Shown here: in pieces, positions 1 through 8,423 of the stretch | Numbering within the stretch: the stretch's first letter is position 1 | Layout: each line of letters begins with the position of its first letter | Origin: PFJX01 sp964542455 | GTDB lineage: Bacteria > Pseudomonadota > Gammaproteobacteria > Burkholderiales > Thiobacillaceae | Length of the DNA stretch: 64,000 nucleotides | Reading direction: 5' to 3' | Assembly: GCA_964542455.1 (NCBI GenBank) | Contig: CAZIUC010000020.1 | Coordinates: 7,117-71,116, forward strand | Made by a program: the position numbers and the translations under genes | Notes under the pieces: model-generated | The model's input: the letters and a program-made list of their open reading frames with translations, nothing else | The model's database searches: none | Told to the model about the DNA's origin: nothing

Positions 1-2402
1 CGCACAGCCAGGGCTTGAGTTAGCTGCGCGAGCAGGTCTTCGCTGCTGCTGAGAAACAGCGTCAACATTTCTTCCACTTTGCGCGCATCACCACGGCACA
101 GGCGGTAGATCTTCGCCAGGTCGAAGGAGGTATCCACCGCCGCGGCCAATGGTGATTCGGGCTGCAATGGGACATTGACGCGACTACGTCCCGGCAGCCA
201 GCGCTGCAGGGCCGCATTGAGCGCTTCCGCGTGCAGGGGTTTTCCCAAATAAGCGTCCATGCCCGCCTCGCGGCAGGTTTCCTCGAAACCAGGCCTGGCA
301 TTGGCAGTTAGCGCCAGGATAGGCAAACGCGGTCGCTTCTGTTGTTTTTCCCGCTCGCGGATGGCGCGGGTGGCGGTCATGCCGTCCCATTCGGGCATCT
401 GGCAGTCCATCAACACAAGATCCACTTGCTCGTGTTCCAGCAGTTCAAATGCGGCCTTGCCGTTATCCGCCAGCAGCACCTTCACACCGCAATCTTCAAG
501 CATGAACCCGACCAACTTCTGGTTGACCGGGTTGTCTTCCGCCACCAGGACGCGCACGTCCGGGAACTGCGGTGGCAACGCTTCAGGGTGGTCACCATGG
601 TCGGATAAGCGGCGACTGGGTGGCTGGCCGGGAGCAAGATGCAGATGAAAGCGGAAGGTACTGCCCTGATCGGGCGTGCTCTCGAGCGTGAGTTCGCCTC
701 CCATCAGCGTCGACAACTGCCGGCAGATCGCCAGCCCCAGGCCGGTGCCGCCGAATTTGCGGCTGACCGAACCGTCGGCCTGCGCGAATGCCTGAAAGAT
801 GTGCTCCTGTACGGCGTGCGGAATGCCGATGCCACTGTCGCGCACGGCGAATTGAATCATCTCGCCATCCAAAGCATCCGCGGCCAGAACCACCGAACCT
901 TGCTGGGTGAACTTGATCGCGTTATCCAGCAGATTGAGCAGAATCTGGCGTAGCCGTAATGGATCTCCGCGCACCCAGATGGGCAGGTCGCCGGTTTTTT
1001 CCAGGCGCAGAGCCAACCCTTTGGCATCCGCGCGGGGACGGTAGAGCGCCAGCACATCTTTCAGCAAAGCATGGAGATCGAAGTCGATCTCCTCCAGGCT
1101 CAGTTGGCCGGCCTCGATTTTCGAGAAATCCAGGAGATCGTTGATGATGCGCATCAAGGCTTCCGCGGAGCGGGAAATGGCCTCGGCATATTCCAGTTGC
1201 CGGGCGCTGAGCGGACTAGCCAGTAGCAGCCGGGTCATGCCCAGGATGCCGTTCATCGGGGTGCGAATCTCATGGCTCACGTTCGCCACGAACTGCGACT
1301 TCATTTCCGTCGCTTCCAGCGCGGCATCGCGCGCGGCCCTGAGCGCGGCCTCGGCCTCTTTCTGCGCGGAGATATCGCGCATGATGGCCTGAATGACCGG
1401 GCGCCCGTCCAGGGTCATGGCATGGAGCGCGATCTCGGCCGGGAAGGTGCTGCCATCCGGTCGCCGCGCGGTCCAGTCGAATACGGTGTGGCCCTGCTTC
1501 ACCGCCTCTTGGAGTTGGCGCCGCGCCAGGACGATGGAAGACGTGCCGCAGGGTTGCTCGGTTATCCCAAGCTCCTCTGGCCGGCGCGCGAGAAAATCTT
1601 CCACTTCGCTCAGATGGAACATTTCCAGCGTGGCCGGGTTGCAGTCCATGAAGCCATGCTGGTCGAGAATGACAATGCCATCGCTATTGGTCTCGAACAG
1701 GGTCTGGAACTTGGTGCGTTCACGTTCGGTGATGGCGGCCAGACGCGCGCTACGCTTGATTACCGCCCCGGCCACGATGGCGGCCACCAGCGCGGCCAGC
1801 AAACCGAGCAGGATCATCAACCAGCGTGTCTGCTCATAACTGGTGTGCGCGTTGTCGGCCGCCTGCGCACTCATCTCGCGCTGGATGCGGATCAGTTCAT
1901 CCAGTTCCTTGACCAGATCACGTTGCAGGGGAATGCCCTCTTTTTGCAGCAACTCGAAGGCCAGGAAGGTGTAACCCTCCACCCCGAGGTCCACGGTGCG
2001 CACCATCACTGGCTGGTTCGCCCGCGTCAGCCGGTCGATGCGTGCCAGCACCTCTTTTTCCCGTGTGTGCTTGAGCATGGGCTCCAGTTCCATCCGCACC
2101 ATCTGGTAAGTCGACCCGTATTGATAGAAGCGCAGCATTTCCTGGTCTTTATCGAAGGGGTCGTTCATCACCACGATGGACAGCATGGAAATGGCGCGAT
2201 CACGCAGTATGTCGCGCATCTGGCTGCCCAGCCGTGATTTCACGCTGTTTTCGTGAACGATGGCCTCCAGGTTGGCATTGGTCTCCGCCAACTGGCGCAC
2301 ACCCAGCACGGTCAACGCCACGATCAAAGCCAGTGCCAGCGCGAAACCGGCGCCAACAGTGAAAATCAGCTTGCGGGCGAGAAGAGCATTACTGGCGATC
2401 AC
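1..2402 (-). CDS. Hybrid sensor histidine kinase, 3' end cut by window edge
   Basis: A membrane-bound hybrid kinase of which about 800 residues are visible. From the N terminus: a transmembrane segment (about residues 12-35), an extracytoplasmic helical region of about 150 residues, a second membrane segment (about 190-212), a PAS domain (about 230-340), a HisKA domain with H-box SHEIRTPMNG (His near 377), a HATPase with GTGLGLAI, a receiver domain with LVLMDCQMP (phospho-Asp near 666), and the start of what looks like an Hpt domain running off the edge. This order implies a multistep phosphorelay. No HAMP linker is evident. The only plausible start is GTG at 2402, because the frame has a stop about 100 nt upstream and no ATG between; its Shine-Dalgarno is poor. 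The signal sensed is unknown. Confidence 0.88.
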   Translation of the reverse strand, partial: MIASNALLARKLIFTVGAGFALALALIVALTVLGVRQLAETNANLEAIVHENSVKSRLGSQMRDILRDRAISMLSIVVMNDPFDKDQEMLRFYQYGSTYQMVRMELEPMLKHTREKEVLARIDRLTRANQPVMVRTVDLGVEGYTFLAFELLQKEGIPLQRDLVKELDELIRIQREMSAQAADNAHTSYEQTRWLMILLGLLAALVAAIVAGAVIKRSARLAAITERERTKFQTLFETNSDGIVILDQHGFMDCNPATLEMFHLSEVEDFLARRPEELGITEQPCGTSSIVLARRQLQEAVKQGHTVFDWTARRPDGSTFPAEIALHAMTLDGRPVIQAIMRDISAQKEAEAALRAARDAALEATEMKSQFVANVSHEIRTPMNGILGMTRLLLASPLSARQLEYAEAISRSAEALMRIINDLLDFSKIEAGQLSLEEIDFDLHALLKDVLALYRPRADAKGLALRLEKTGDLPIWVRGDPLRLRQILLNLLDNAIKFTQQGSVVLAADALDGEMIQFAVRDSGIGIPHAVQEHIFQAFAQADGSVSRKFGGTGLGLAICRQLSTLMGGELTLESTPDQGSTFRFHLHLAPGQPPSRRLSDHGDHPEALPPQFPDVRVLVAEDNPVNQKLVGFMLEDCGVKVLLADNGKAAFELLEHEQVDLVLMDCQMPEWDGMTATRAIREREKQQKRPRLPILALTANARPGFEETCREAGMDAYLGKPLHAEALNAALQRWLPGRSRVNVPLQPESPLAAAVDTSFDLAKIYRLCRGDARKVEEMLTLFLSSSEDLLAQLTQALAV

Positions 2403-2867
2403 GGTGGATGGGCTTGTGATGACGCGGGAGGGAGAGGGCCATGTTAGCGCGGCAAGGTGACACGGCGTATGGCACGAAAAGCCCAGGCTGAGGTGTTGTT
2501 GCTACGCAGCATCTGATTACGGTTTTCCAGGTACTGGTAGCCGCCAGAAAAAATAAGGATAAGCGTATCCTAATATTTACAAAGTAAAGAGTTCCCACGA
2601 ATGGACAGGCTTGGAGGAGCTGATACATTGCTTTTTGGAGTGCATACATCATGGAATGGCTTATCGGCTCTGTCCTCATCCTCATCGCGTCAACCTCGAC
2701 GATTGCCGCTCTGGCGATCTCGGCTGTCATCATTCTGGTGCTGGCACAGGCATTGACACTTCTCTACCGCGGTTTCGCCCGGCCGCATGAGATGACGCTC
2801 AACCACTCAGGGGATAACCTTCGCCAATCCTGAGTCTTGCTGTTCTGCCGAGCGTTGCCCAGGCGGA
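2403..2867. other. Intergenic region between hybrid kinase and rof-like gene
   Basis: About 465 bases separate the kinase start from the end of the Rof-like gene. Visible features are a small hairpin at 2556-2571 (AGGATA, loop AGCG, TATCCT), an AT-rich stretch just after it (TAATATTTAC) that could serve as a promoter, and a possible 60-codon membrane-protein reading frame, listed separately. Nothing else is recognised. Confidence 0.4.
2651..2833 (+). CDS. Possible small membrane protein (60 aa)
   Basis: A 60-codon frame starting at ATG 2651 with GGAG about 11 nt upstream. Residues about 4-39 form one long hydrophobic stretch rich in Ile, Ala and Leu, followed by a polar tail. It lies in an otherwise empty gap and would be transcribed away from the hybrid kinase. 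I do not recognise a family. The hydrophobic segment and AT-rich upstream DNA are the only support, so it may be a chance frame. Confidence 0.25.
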   Translation: MEWLIGSVLILIASTSTIAALAISAVIILVLAQALTLLYRGFARPHEMTLNHSGDNLRQS

Positions 2868-3113
2868 TCAGCGCTCGATTGCCGAGCGGATGTGGTCGAG
2901 GCGCACCACCTCGGTTTCTCCGCTCGGGCGCTTGATGGTCAGCCACTCGGCACCAGCGCGCGTTTCCACATCGATCGGCAGTACTTGCTCGCAGAATTCC
3001 GAGTGGCCATCCTCGCCCAGCCAGGTGAGTTGCAGTTGCCGCCGACGCAGTACCGCGAATTCCAGGCGCTCATGGGCGGCGCAGGCGATGGGAATGTAGC
3101 CGTCCACCATCAA
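2868..3113 (-). CDS. rof: Rof-like protein (Rho-binding antiterminator family)
   Basis: An 81-residue protein that resembles the ROF/YaeO family: an N-terminal YIPIACAAHERLEFAV block and a C-terminal ETEVVRLDHIRS block match the pattern in E. coli Rof (YQPINC...LELA, and ETRELRLDKI). Rof binds the Rho termination factor and inhibits it. The middle carries a slightly longer acidic loop than E. coli Rof. Its start overlaps the last four bases of the sppA-like gene (ATGA), so the two are probably translationally coupled. Family assignment is by remembered motif and length, not a database search. Confidence 0.7.
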   Translation of the reverse strand: MMVDGYIPIACAAHERLEFAVLRRRQLQLTWLGEDGHSEFCEQVLPIDVETRAGAEWLTIKRPSGETEVVRLDHIRSAIER

Positions 3114-4048
3114 CGCACCCGGACGTTATCCTTTGCCCATGGCCGCACGGCATCGCCCATTGCGCTGCCGATGCGGCGAGCCAGACGGTCGGCGATGCTC
3201 TCCTGAGGCGAGTAGTCGACGATATCTTCCGCCTTGACCACTTCACGCGCGACATAGTCCAGGCTCCCCAAGGCATCGGCCAAGCCCAGTTCGATACTGC
3301 GCGTGCCACTCCAGACCAGGCCACTGAACATATCCGGTGTTTCCTTCAAACGCTTGCCTCGCCCTTGGCGCACCACCTGAATGAATTGCTGATGCACCTC
3401 GGCCAGCATGGCACGGGCATGAGCTTCCTGCCCCGGCTCCACAGGAGAGAAAGGGTCGAGGAAGCCCTTGTTCTCACCGGCGGTGAGCAAGCGACGCTCG
3501 ACGCCGAGCTTCTTCATCCCCTCGGTAAAGCCGAAGCCGTCCATCAACACGCCGATGGAACCGACCAGCGAGGCCTTGTCGACGAATATCTTGTCGGCGG
3601 CGGCGGCGATGTAATAGCCGCCGGAGGCGCAGATGTCGTCCACCACCACATAGAACGGAATCGTCGGATTCTTGCCACGCAGGCGGCGGATTTCGTCGTA
3701 AACCTGCCCGGCCTGGACCGGACTGCCGCCGGGACTGTTGATGCGCAGCACCACAGCGACTGAATGCTTGTCCTCGAAAGCGGCATTCAGCGAGGCAACC
3801 AGGGCATCGGCGGTGACACCGTCGCTGCCGCCGATTTCCCCCTTCAGGTCGATCAGCGCCGTATGCGGCCGCACGGAAGTAAAACTCCCGTCTTCGTGGA
3901 AAACCACCAGAAGCACCACGGTAAACAACCAGATAAAGCCCAGGGACTTGAAAACCAATCCCCAGCGTCGGGTTTTTCGCTGCTCATCCAGATGCGCCAG
4001 CAACAGGCGTTCGAGCACGCCCTTTTCGGCATTGTCGTCGGTCGACAT
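3110..4048 (-). CDS. sppA: SppA-type S49 signal peptide peptidase
   Basis: A 312-residue single-domain S49 serine protease that cleaves leftover signal peptides in the inner membrane. One transmembrane helix lies at about residues 29-48 (FKSLGFIWLFTVVLLVVF), with the protease domain facing the periplasm. The catalytic-serine block CASGGYYIAAAADKIF and the following SLVGSIGV segment are intact, and RINSPGGSP is the oxyanion-side motif. The length fits the short SppA form rather than the duplicated 600-residue E. coli enzyme. Its ATG directly abuts the TGA of the Rieske gene and its stop overlaps the Rof-like start, so the three genes form one operon. Confidence 0.9.
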   Translation of the reverse strand: MSTDDNAEKGVLERLLLAHLDEQRKTRRWGLVFKSLGFIWLFTVVLLVVFHEDGSFTSVRPHTALIDLKGEIGGSDGVTADALVASLNAAFEDKHSVAVVLRINSPGGSPVQAGQVYDEIRRLRGKNPTIPFYVVVDDICASGGYYIAAAADKIFVDKASLVGSIGVLMDGFGFTEGMKKLGVERRLLTAGENKGFLDPFSPVEPGQEAHARAMLAEVHQQFIQVVRQGRGKRLKETPDMFSGLVWSGTRSIELGLADALGSLDYVAREVVKAEDIVDYSPQESIADRLARRIGSAMGDAVRPWAKDNVRVR

Positions 4049-4429
4049 TCAGTTTTCCTTGATGAGAAAGATGTGCCCATCACGTTCTTCGATAGGCAGC
4101 GTCACCAGCCCCCGGCCCTCACAACGCCCACCCAGGCAGGCGCCGGAGGTGGGGTCATAAAGCGCGCCATGGGTGGCGCAGACCAAGTATAGCCGGGAGC
4201 TATCGAAGAACTCACCCGGCTGCCAATCGAGCTCCACCGGCACGTGGCCACAACGGTTCAGGTAGGCATGGGCATGGCCATGATGGCGGATGACAAAGGC
4301 CGCTGCCCGTGTGCCATACCAATCCACTTCAAAACGAAAGCCGCCCTCCCCGTCCTTGACCGCCGTCGAGAGGCAGATCGGATCGGGATGATAGGCGTGG
4401 GCGCCAGTGTTTCCGGGAAGGGAGGACAT
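4049..4429 (-). CDS. Rieske [2Fe-2S] domain protein
   Basis: A small soluble Rieske ferredoxin-like protein of 126 residues. Both cluster-binding boxes are visible: CGH (in NRCGHVPVELDW) and CATHG (in LVCATHGALYDP), giving the two Cys and two His ligands. No signal peptide is seen, so it is probably cytoplasmic, and its electron partner is unknown. ATG 4429 is preferred: it is preceded by TCCC-rich sequence but gives the typical N terminus (MSSLPGN); an upstream ATG at 4483 would add 18 atypical residues. The same Rieske-SppA order is familiar from other betaproteobacteria. Confidence 0.85.
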   Translation of the reverse strand: MSSLPGNTGAHAYHPDPICLSTAVKDGEGGFRFEVDWYGTRAAAFVIRHHGHAHAYLNRCGHVPVELDWQPGEFFDSSRLYLVCATHGALYDPTSGACLGGRCEGRGLVTLPIEERDGHIFLIKEN

Positions 4430-4511
4430 CGTCGTTGGCAGAGGAAAAGAAACGGAGGGCAATGCTATGACGCAAGGACGCACGGGAACAATTCGTTACA
4501 AACAATATAAA

Positions 4512-4537
4512 TGTTGATATAAACGATATATTCGACA
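4512..4537. promoter_or_regulatory. AT-rich imperfect palindrome upstream of HTH-receiver gene
   Basis: Half-sites TGTTGATATA (4512-4521) and TATATTCGACA (4527-4537) form an imperfect inverted repeat of the form TGTYGA..TATA. The stretch is strikingly AT-rich for this genome and lies between the divergent Rieske and HTH-receiver genes. A related stretch (5221-5243) lies just after the HTH-receiver gene. This is a plausible operator for that regulator, by inference only. Confidence 0.4.
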
Positions 4538-4572
4538 ACAATGGCAAATATCGTATTTTTGAGGAGACAGAA

Positions 4573-5166
4573 ATGACCACCAATACTCAGCCGGACACTC
4601 TGACCACTCGAGAGGCCGCGAAACTGCTGGGAGCCAGCGTACGCACCATTCAACTCTGGGTCGAAGGCAACCGGCTCAAGGCATGGAAGACACCAGGCGG
4701 GCATCGCCGGGTTTTGCGCACCTCGGTGGAAGAGATGCTGGACAACCGACAGCGCGTGAGCGGCGGCGACCCGCGCAAGTACGAAGTCTTGTTGGCGGAC
4801 AATGACCCCGCGCAACTCACCGCGATGGAAAAAACGCTATCCAAGCTGGGGCCGGATATACACCTGCGCCTAGCGATGGATGGCTTCGAAGCATTGATTC
4901 GGTTTGGAGAAAAGCGCCCCGACTTGCTGGTGATGGATCTGGTCACACCTGGACTTGATGGTTTTCGCCTGCTGAAAACCCTGGCGCGCGAAACTGCAAC
5001 CCAGCCCATGAGGATCATCGTGTTGACCGCGTTGACCCAGGAGGAGGTGGCGGCACAGGGCGGCTTGCCGGATGGCGTCACGCTCCTGCACAAGCCGCTC
5101 CGGGTGGCGCCACTGCTGTCATTGGCCAAAACCTATTACCTGACTTGGCAGACCGGCAGTTGCTAG
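4573..5166 (+). CDS. Excisionase/MerR-type HTH plus receiver domain regulator
   Basis: A 197-residue regulator with an unusual domain order. Residues about 10-60 form a winged-helix HTH of the excisionase/MerR type (LTTREAAKLLGASVRTIQLW and TPGGHRRV). Residues about 70-190 form a CheY-like receiver (VLLADNDPAQL acidic pocket, LLVMDLVTPGLDG phospho-Asp, IVLTAL, LLHKP with the conserved Lys). In most response regulators the receiver comes first. GAGGAG lies 7 nt before the ATG. No dedicated kinase adjoins it; the hybrid kinase upstream lies beyond the rof-sppA-Rieske genes. The AT-rich palindrome upstream may be its own operator. Confidence 0.85.
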   Translation: MTTNTQPDTLTTREAAKLLGASVRTIQLWVEGNRLKAWKTPGGHRRVLRTSVEEMLDNRQRVSGGDPRKYEVLLADNDPAQLTAMEKTLSKLGPDIHLRLAMDGFEALIRFGEKRPDLLVMDLVTPGLDGFRLLKTLARETATQPMRIIVLTALTQEEVAAQGGLPDGVTLLHKPLRVAPLLSLAKTYYLTWQTGSC

Positions 5167-5359
5167 AAGCAAACCGGAGATTGCTCGTCGGCAGCAATAA
5201 CCGTCTGAGGCGAGTATCGTTTTTGACATATATATTGATATTCCGCCCTAACCACGAGCATGAACAAAGCCTCGGGTGAAGAACAAACCGCCGCAATCAA
5301 TTTTTGCCCTCTACAACCAAGGACAGGCCGCCAAGTCGAACCGCGAAATCAATGAGACC
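5167..5359. promoter_or_regulatory. Short intergenic region with a second AT-rich motif
   Basis: This gap separates two convergent genes. At 5221-5243 there is an AT-rich stretch (TTTTGACATATATATTGATA followed by TTCC) that shares TTGATAT with the palindrome at 4512-4537. It could be a second binding site or a promoter. No terminator hairpin is obvious. Confidence 0.25.
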
Positions 5360-6325
5360 CTAGATCGCCAACCAGCGGTTCGCGTCTTCCAGCCTCTCGG
5401 ATAGTGGCGGCAATTCCTGATGGCGACAGTGCACCAGGGTCACGGTCCAGCGACGCCGATCCTGTCCCAGCAAATCCGTGAAATCGAGCAGGTTGCTGAT
5501 GGAAGCATCTTCCTGAGCGCGCAGGATACCCATGCCATCGAGCCGCCTGGGTTGCCGTTCGAGTCTGACCAGTGTTTCCGGTGATTTGAGCAGTTCTTCA
5601 AAGTATGCGGGCATGCGGTCAAGGTTCAGTCGCCGCGTGGCATCGCTCAACCCGCGCAACAATATTCCGAGTTCCTGTTCCAGCGCGGCGCGACGTTCAC
5701 CTGTGCTGCCACGAAGGCGCGCCATATGGTCGTCGCGCTGTTTGTCGAGGGTGAATTTTTCCTGGCGCAAACCTTCCATGTGACTGGCCACCCGGGCGGC
5801 CAAGCTATCAAAAATGCTCCAGGCCACCAGGGCGCGTGTCTCGGCTTCGCTGGCCGAGATGCAACTCAGCGTGTGATCGGAAAACGAAACGGTTTGCTGC
5901 GCCACATCGCGACGCAGCATTTCGCCTTCGGTTTCCAGGCCGAAGACGCGCTTTTCATTGCGCCGCATGCCCATCAACGCATAAATGTCACCCGTGCCGG
6001 CATCGGGGCGTAGCTGATATTCCCGCATCGCCCGGCTGAGGCATAGCGTGTGCTGGATGGCATCCTGCGAGCCGAACACGGCATGTACGAATGGGTCGCG
6101 AACGAAGTGCTCGCGGTCCAGTTCAACCGGCCCGGGAAAAGCGGCCGCCAATTGGTCCGCATAACGCAACGCTCGGCCAAGCACGGCGCGATAACGCCCG
6201 GGATAGCCGCCCGATTGCTTGAGGCGGGGCTCCACCAGATACACGGCGCGTTCGATTGCCTCCTGAAGACGAGGGTCATTCGACGACTTGCGCTTACCCA
6301 GGCCCAGCCAATCCAACCAACTCAT
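5360..6325 (-). CDS. Conserved-looking cytoplasmic protein of unknown function
   Basis: A 321-residue soluble protein with no signal peptide or membrane segment. It starts MSWLDWLGLGKRK, with GGGGAG 6 nt before the ATG. The middle (about residues 190-250) is charged and likely helical or coiled coil (GLRQEKFTLDKQRDDHMARL). The rest is mixed alpha/beta without a motif I recognise. It is downstream of, and co-directional with, the HAD phosphatase gene, 48 nt away, so it may be the last gene of the rluC operon. No function is proposed. Confidence 0.75.
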   Translation of the reverse strand: MSWLDWLGLGKRKSSNDPRLQEAIERAVYLVEPRLKQSGGYPGRYRAVLGRALRYADQLAAAFPGPVELDREHFVRDPFVHAVFGSQDAIQHTLCLSRAMREYQLRPDAGTGDIYALMGMRRNEKRVFGLETEGEMLRRDVAQQTVSFSDHTLSCISASEAETRALVAWSIFDSLAARVASHMEGLRQEKFTLDKQRDDHMARLRGSTGERRAALEQELGILLRGLSDATRRLNLDRMPAYFEELLKSPETLVRLERQPRRLDGMGILRAQEDASISNLLDFTDLLGQDRRRWTVTLVHCRHQELPPLSERLEDANRWLAI

Positions 6326-6373
6326 GATTGCTCCCCGCTTTATTGATCCGCGTCGCTTAACGCGGGGGTTCGC

Positions 6374-7033
6374 TCAGGCGTTCTCGCGCAGCCAGTCAGC
6401 CAGTTCCGCGAAGCTGGCGCAGACTTTGAGCGCGCCGAGCTCGCCGAGGCCTTCGGCGGGGTGGGCGCCGTAGCCCGCCGCGAGGCTGTCGATACCGGCG
6501 TTGCGGGCCATCTCCAGGTCATGGGTGGTGTCGCCGATCATCAGGGCGCGTTCCGGTGCGATCATCAACTCGTCCAACAATTCCTCGATCATCGCCGGGT
6601 GTGGTTTCGAGAAGGTTTCATCGGCGGTGCGCGAGGCATGGAAATAAGGTTCCAGGCCGGTGTGGCTGAAGGCGCGGTCGAGACCCCGGCGCGCCTTGCC
6701 GGTGGCCACCGCCAACTGGAAACCGTCCGCGTGGAGTTCCGCGATCAATTCACGAGCGCCTTCAAACAAAGGGATTTCATGATCCTGGCTAAGGAAGTGA
6801 TGACGGTAATGGTCGGCCAGTAGCGGGTGATGTGCTTCCGACAGGTCGGGGAAGAGGTGGGCCAGCGCCTCGCGCAGGCCCAGGCCGATGACGTGACGGG
6901 CTTCTTCGCGCGTGGGGACGGGCAGGCCCATGTCCGCGCAGGCGGCCTGGATGCAGGCGGCAATCGCCCCGGCGGAGTCCATCAGGGTGCCGTCCCAATC
7001 GAAGATCAGCAGGTCAAAGCGTTTCGGTTTCAT
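6374..7033 (-). CDS. HAD-family phosphatase, phosphoglycolate phosphatase-like
   Basis: A 219-residue haloacid dehalogenase hydrolase. Motif I is DWDGTLMDS, motif II the VATGK segment, motif III the Lys in SKPHP, and motif IV IGDTTHDLEMA. A helical cap (about residues 15-85) follows motif I, as in subclass IA enzymes such as Gph and PgmB. The substrate cannot be told from sequence. It overlaps the 3' end of rluC by 20 nt, and rluC-HAD pairing is common in beta- and gammaproteobacteria. Confidence 0.88.
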   Translation of the reverse strand: MKPKRFDLLIFDWDGTLMDSAGAIAACIQAACADMGLPVPTREEARHVIGLGLREALAHLFPDLSEAHHPLLADHYRHHFLSQDHEIPLFEGARELIAELHADGFQLAVATGKARRGLDRAFSHTGLEPYFHASRTADETFSKPHPAMIEELLDELMIAPERALMIGDTTHDLEMARNAGIDSLAAGYGAHPAEGLGELGALKVCASFAELADWLRENA

Positions 7034-7973
7034 GGTCGAGCAGGTTCAGGAAATTCTGTAGGTCGGGCGCGAGCGGCGCTTCAATAACAAGCGCGACGCC
7101 AGTGAGGGGGTGTTTTATTTCCAGGCGAGCGGCATGCAGAAACATGCGTCGCAAGCCCCGCTTCTTCAAGGCGCGATTGACCTCCGGGCTACCATATTTG
7201 TCGTCACCGGCGATGGGGTGGCCCAGCGCGGCCAGATGCACGCGTATCTGGTGGGTGCGGCCGGTCTTCAGTTCCGCTTCGAGCAGGCTGAAATCGGCGA
7301 ACCGGCGTTGCAAACGGAAGACGGTGTGGGCGCGCTGGCCGTCATCGTCCACCGCCACCCGGCGTTCGCCGTCGTCATTCAGGTAGCGCTGCAAGGGCAA
7401 TTTGACGTGGCGCACCGCATCGCGCCATTGCCCGGTGGCGAGTGCCACATAAGTTTTCTTCGGCTCGCCCTCGCGCAACATGCGGTGCAATTCCACCAGC
7501 GCGGAACGTTTCAGGGCGAGCATCAGCACGCCGGAGGTTTCCCGATCGAGACGGTGCGCCAGTTCGAGAAAGCGCGCATCAGGCAGTTCCTGACGCAGTT
7601 GTTCAATGACGCCCAGGCTGATGCCGCTGCCGCCATGCACCGCCTGTCCGGCGGGCTTGTCGATCACCAGAAGCGCGTCGTCACGGTAGATCACCCGATC
7701 GAGCAAGGACAGGACGCCAGAGACAAGCGGAGGCGTGTCGACCTTTTCCGCGACCCGTACCGGCGGAATGCGAATTTCATCGCCCTCCGCGATCTTGTAT
7801 TCCGGTTTTGCGCGGTGCCCGCTGACCCGCACCTCGCCCTCACGCAACATCCGGTAAATGCGGCTTTTCGGCACGCCTTTGAGGTGCTTGACGAGAAAAT
7901 TGTCGATGCGCTGTCCGGCCTGTTCCGAGCCAATAAGTACTTTAGTTACAGCAGCTTTGACGACTGATTGCAT
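7014..7973 (-). CDS. rluC: 23S rRNA pseudouridine synthase RluC-type
   Basis: A 319-residue RluA-family pseudouridine synthase, which in E. coli modifies 23S rRNA positions 955, 2504 and 2580. An N-terminal S4 RNA-binding domain (about residues 15-75, RIDNFLVKHLKGVPKSRIYRM) precedes the catalytic domain with the signature HRLDRETSG (catalytic Asp) and the RTHQIRVHL motif. I chose ATG 7973 (MQSVVKAAV) because an upstream ATG at 8042 would add 23 residues that do not look like the family. The gene is divergent from rne, as in many proteobacteria, and overlaps the HAD gene downstream. Confidence 0.92.
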   Translation of the reverse strand: MQSVVKAAVTKVLIGSEQAGQRIDNFLVKHLKGVPKSRIYRMLREGEVRVSGHRAKPEYKIAEGDEIRIPPVRVAEKVDTPPLVSGVLSLLDRVIYRDDALLVIDKPAGQAVHGGSGISLGVIEQLRQELPDARFLELAHRLDRETSGVLMLALKRSALVELHRMLREGEPKKTYVALATGQWRDAVRHVKLPLQRYLNDDGERRVAVDDDGQRAHTVFRLQRRFADFSLLEAELKTGRTHQIRVHLAALGHPIAGDDKYGSPEVNRALKKRGLRRMFLHAARLEIKHPLTGVALVIEAPLAPDLQNFLNLLDHETETL

Positions 7974-8423
7974 TACCGTATACTCCCGCTGCCCAAAAAG
8001 CGTGCACCAGGGGCGTTGAAGATCCTGCCCAAGCACCGCCAAGGGGCGCCGGTTGTCTCGCTCACCGGCAGAAAGCCCGCAGGAATTACTGGAACCGTTC
8101 CCCCTCCAAGTGTGCCAAGTCCGCGCTGTCTAGCGCGCCAAGTCACCAAGAGGCCGAATGCTTCCCGAGGTCCGCGAGCCCGAAAAAAGTGGCGATGGTA
8201 ACGCAATTTTTCTGCGCGACCCGTACCCGGATGATCTCCCGGTCGGCCTTGGTTGATACCTGAACCCAGCCGGCTGGATGAATTAGCGATAGACCTGCAA
8301 CCAATGCACCAGCCGCTCAGCGACAAAAGACAAGACGCCTGATCTCCTGCCCTGCATCGCCCCGTGAAAATCTCACGCGGCATGGGTTTGTCACCCGGGG
8401 CGCGAGGAGCGCTGGGGTAAAAC
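7974..8423 (+). promoter_or_regulatory. rluC-rne divergent region with long rne 5' leader
   Basis: About 450 bases with no gene separate divergent rluC and rne. In enterobacteria the rne leader is long and folded and lets RNase E cleave its own mRNA to autoregulate. The length and position here fit such a leader, but sequence identity to the enterobacterial element is not claimed. The last bases before the rne ATG include GAGGAGCGCTGGGGTAAAAC, giving a usable Shine-Dalgarno. Confidence 0.45.
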
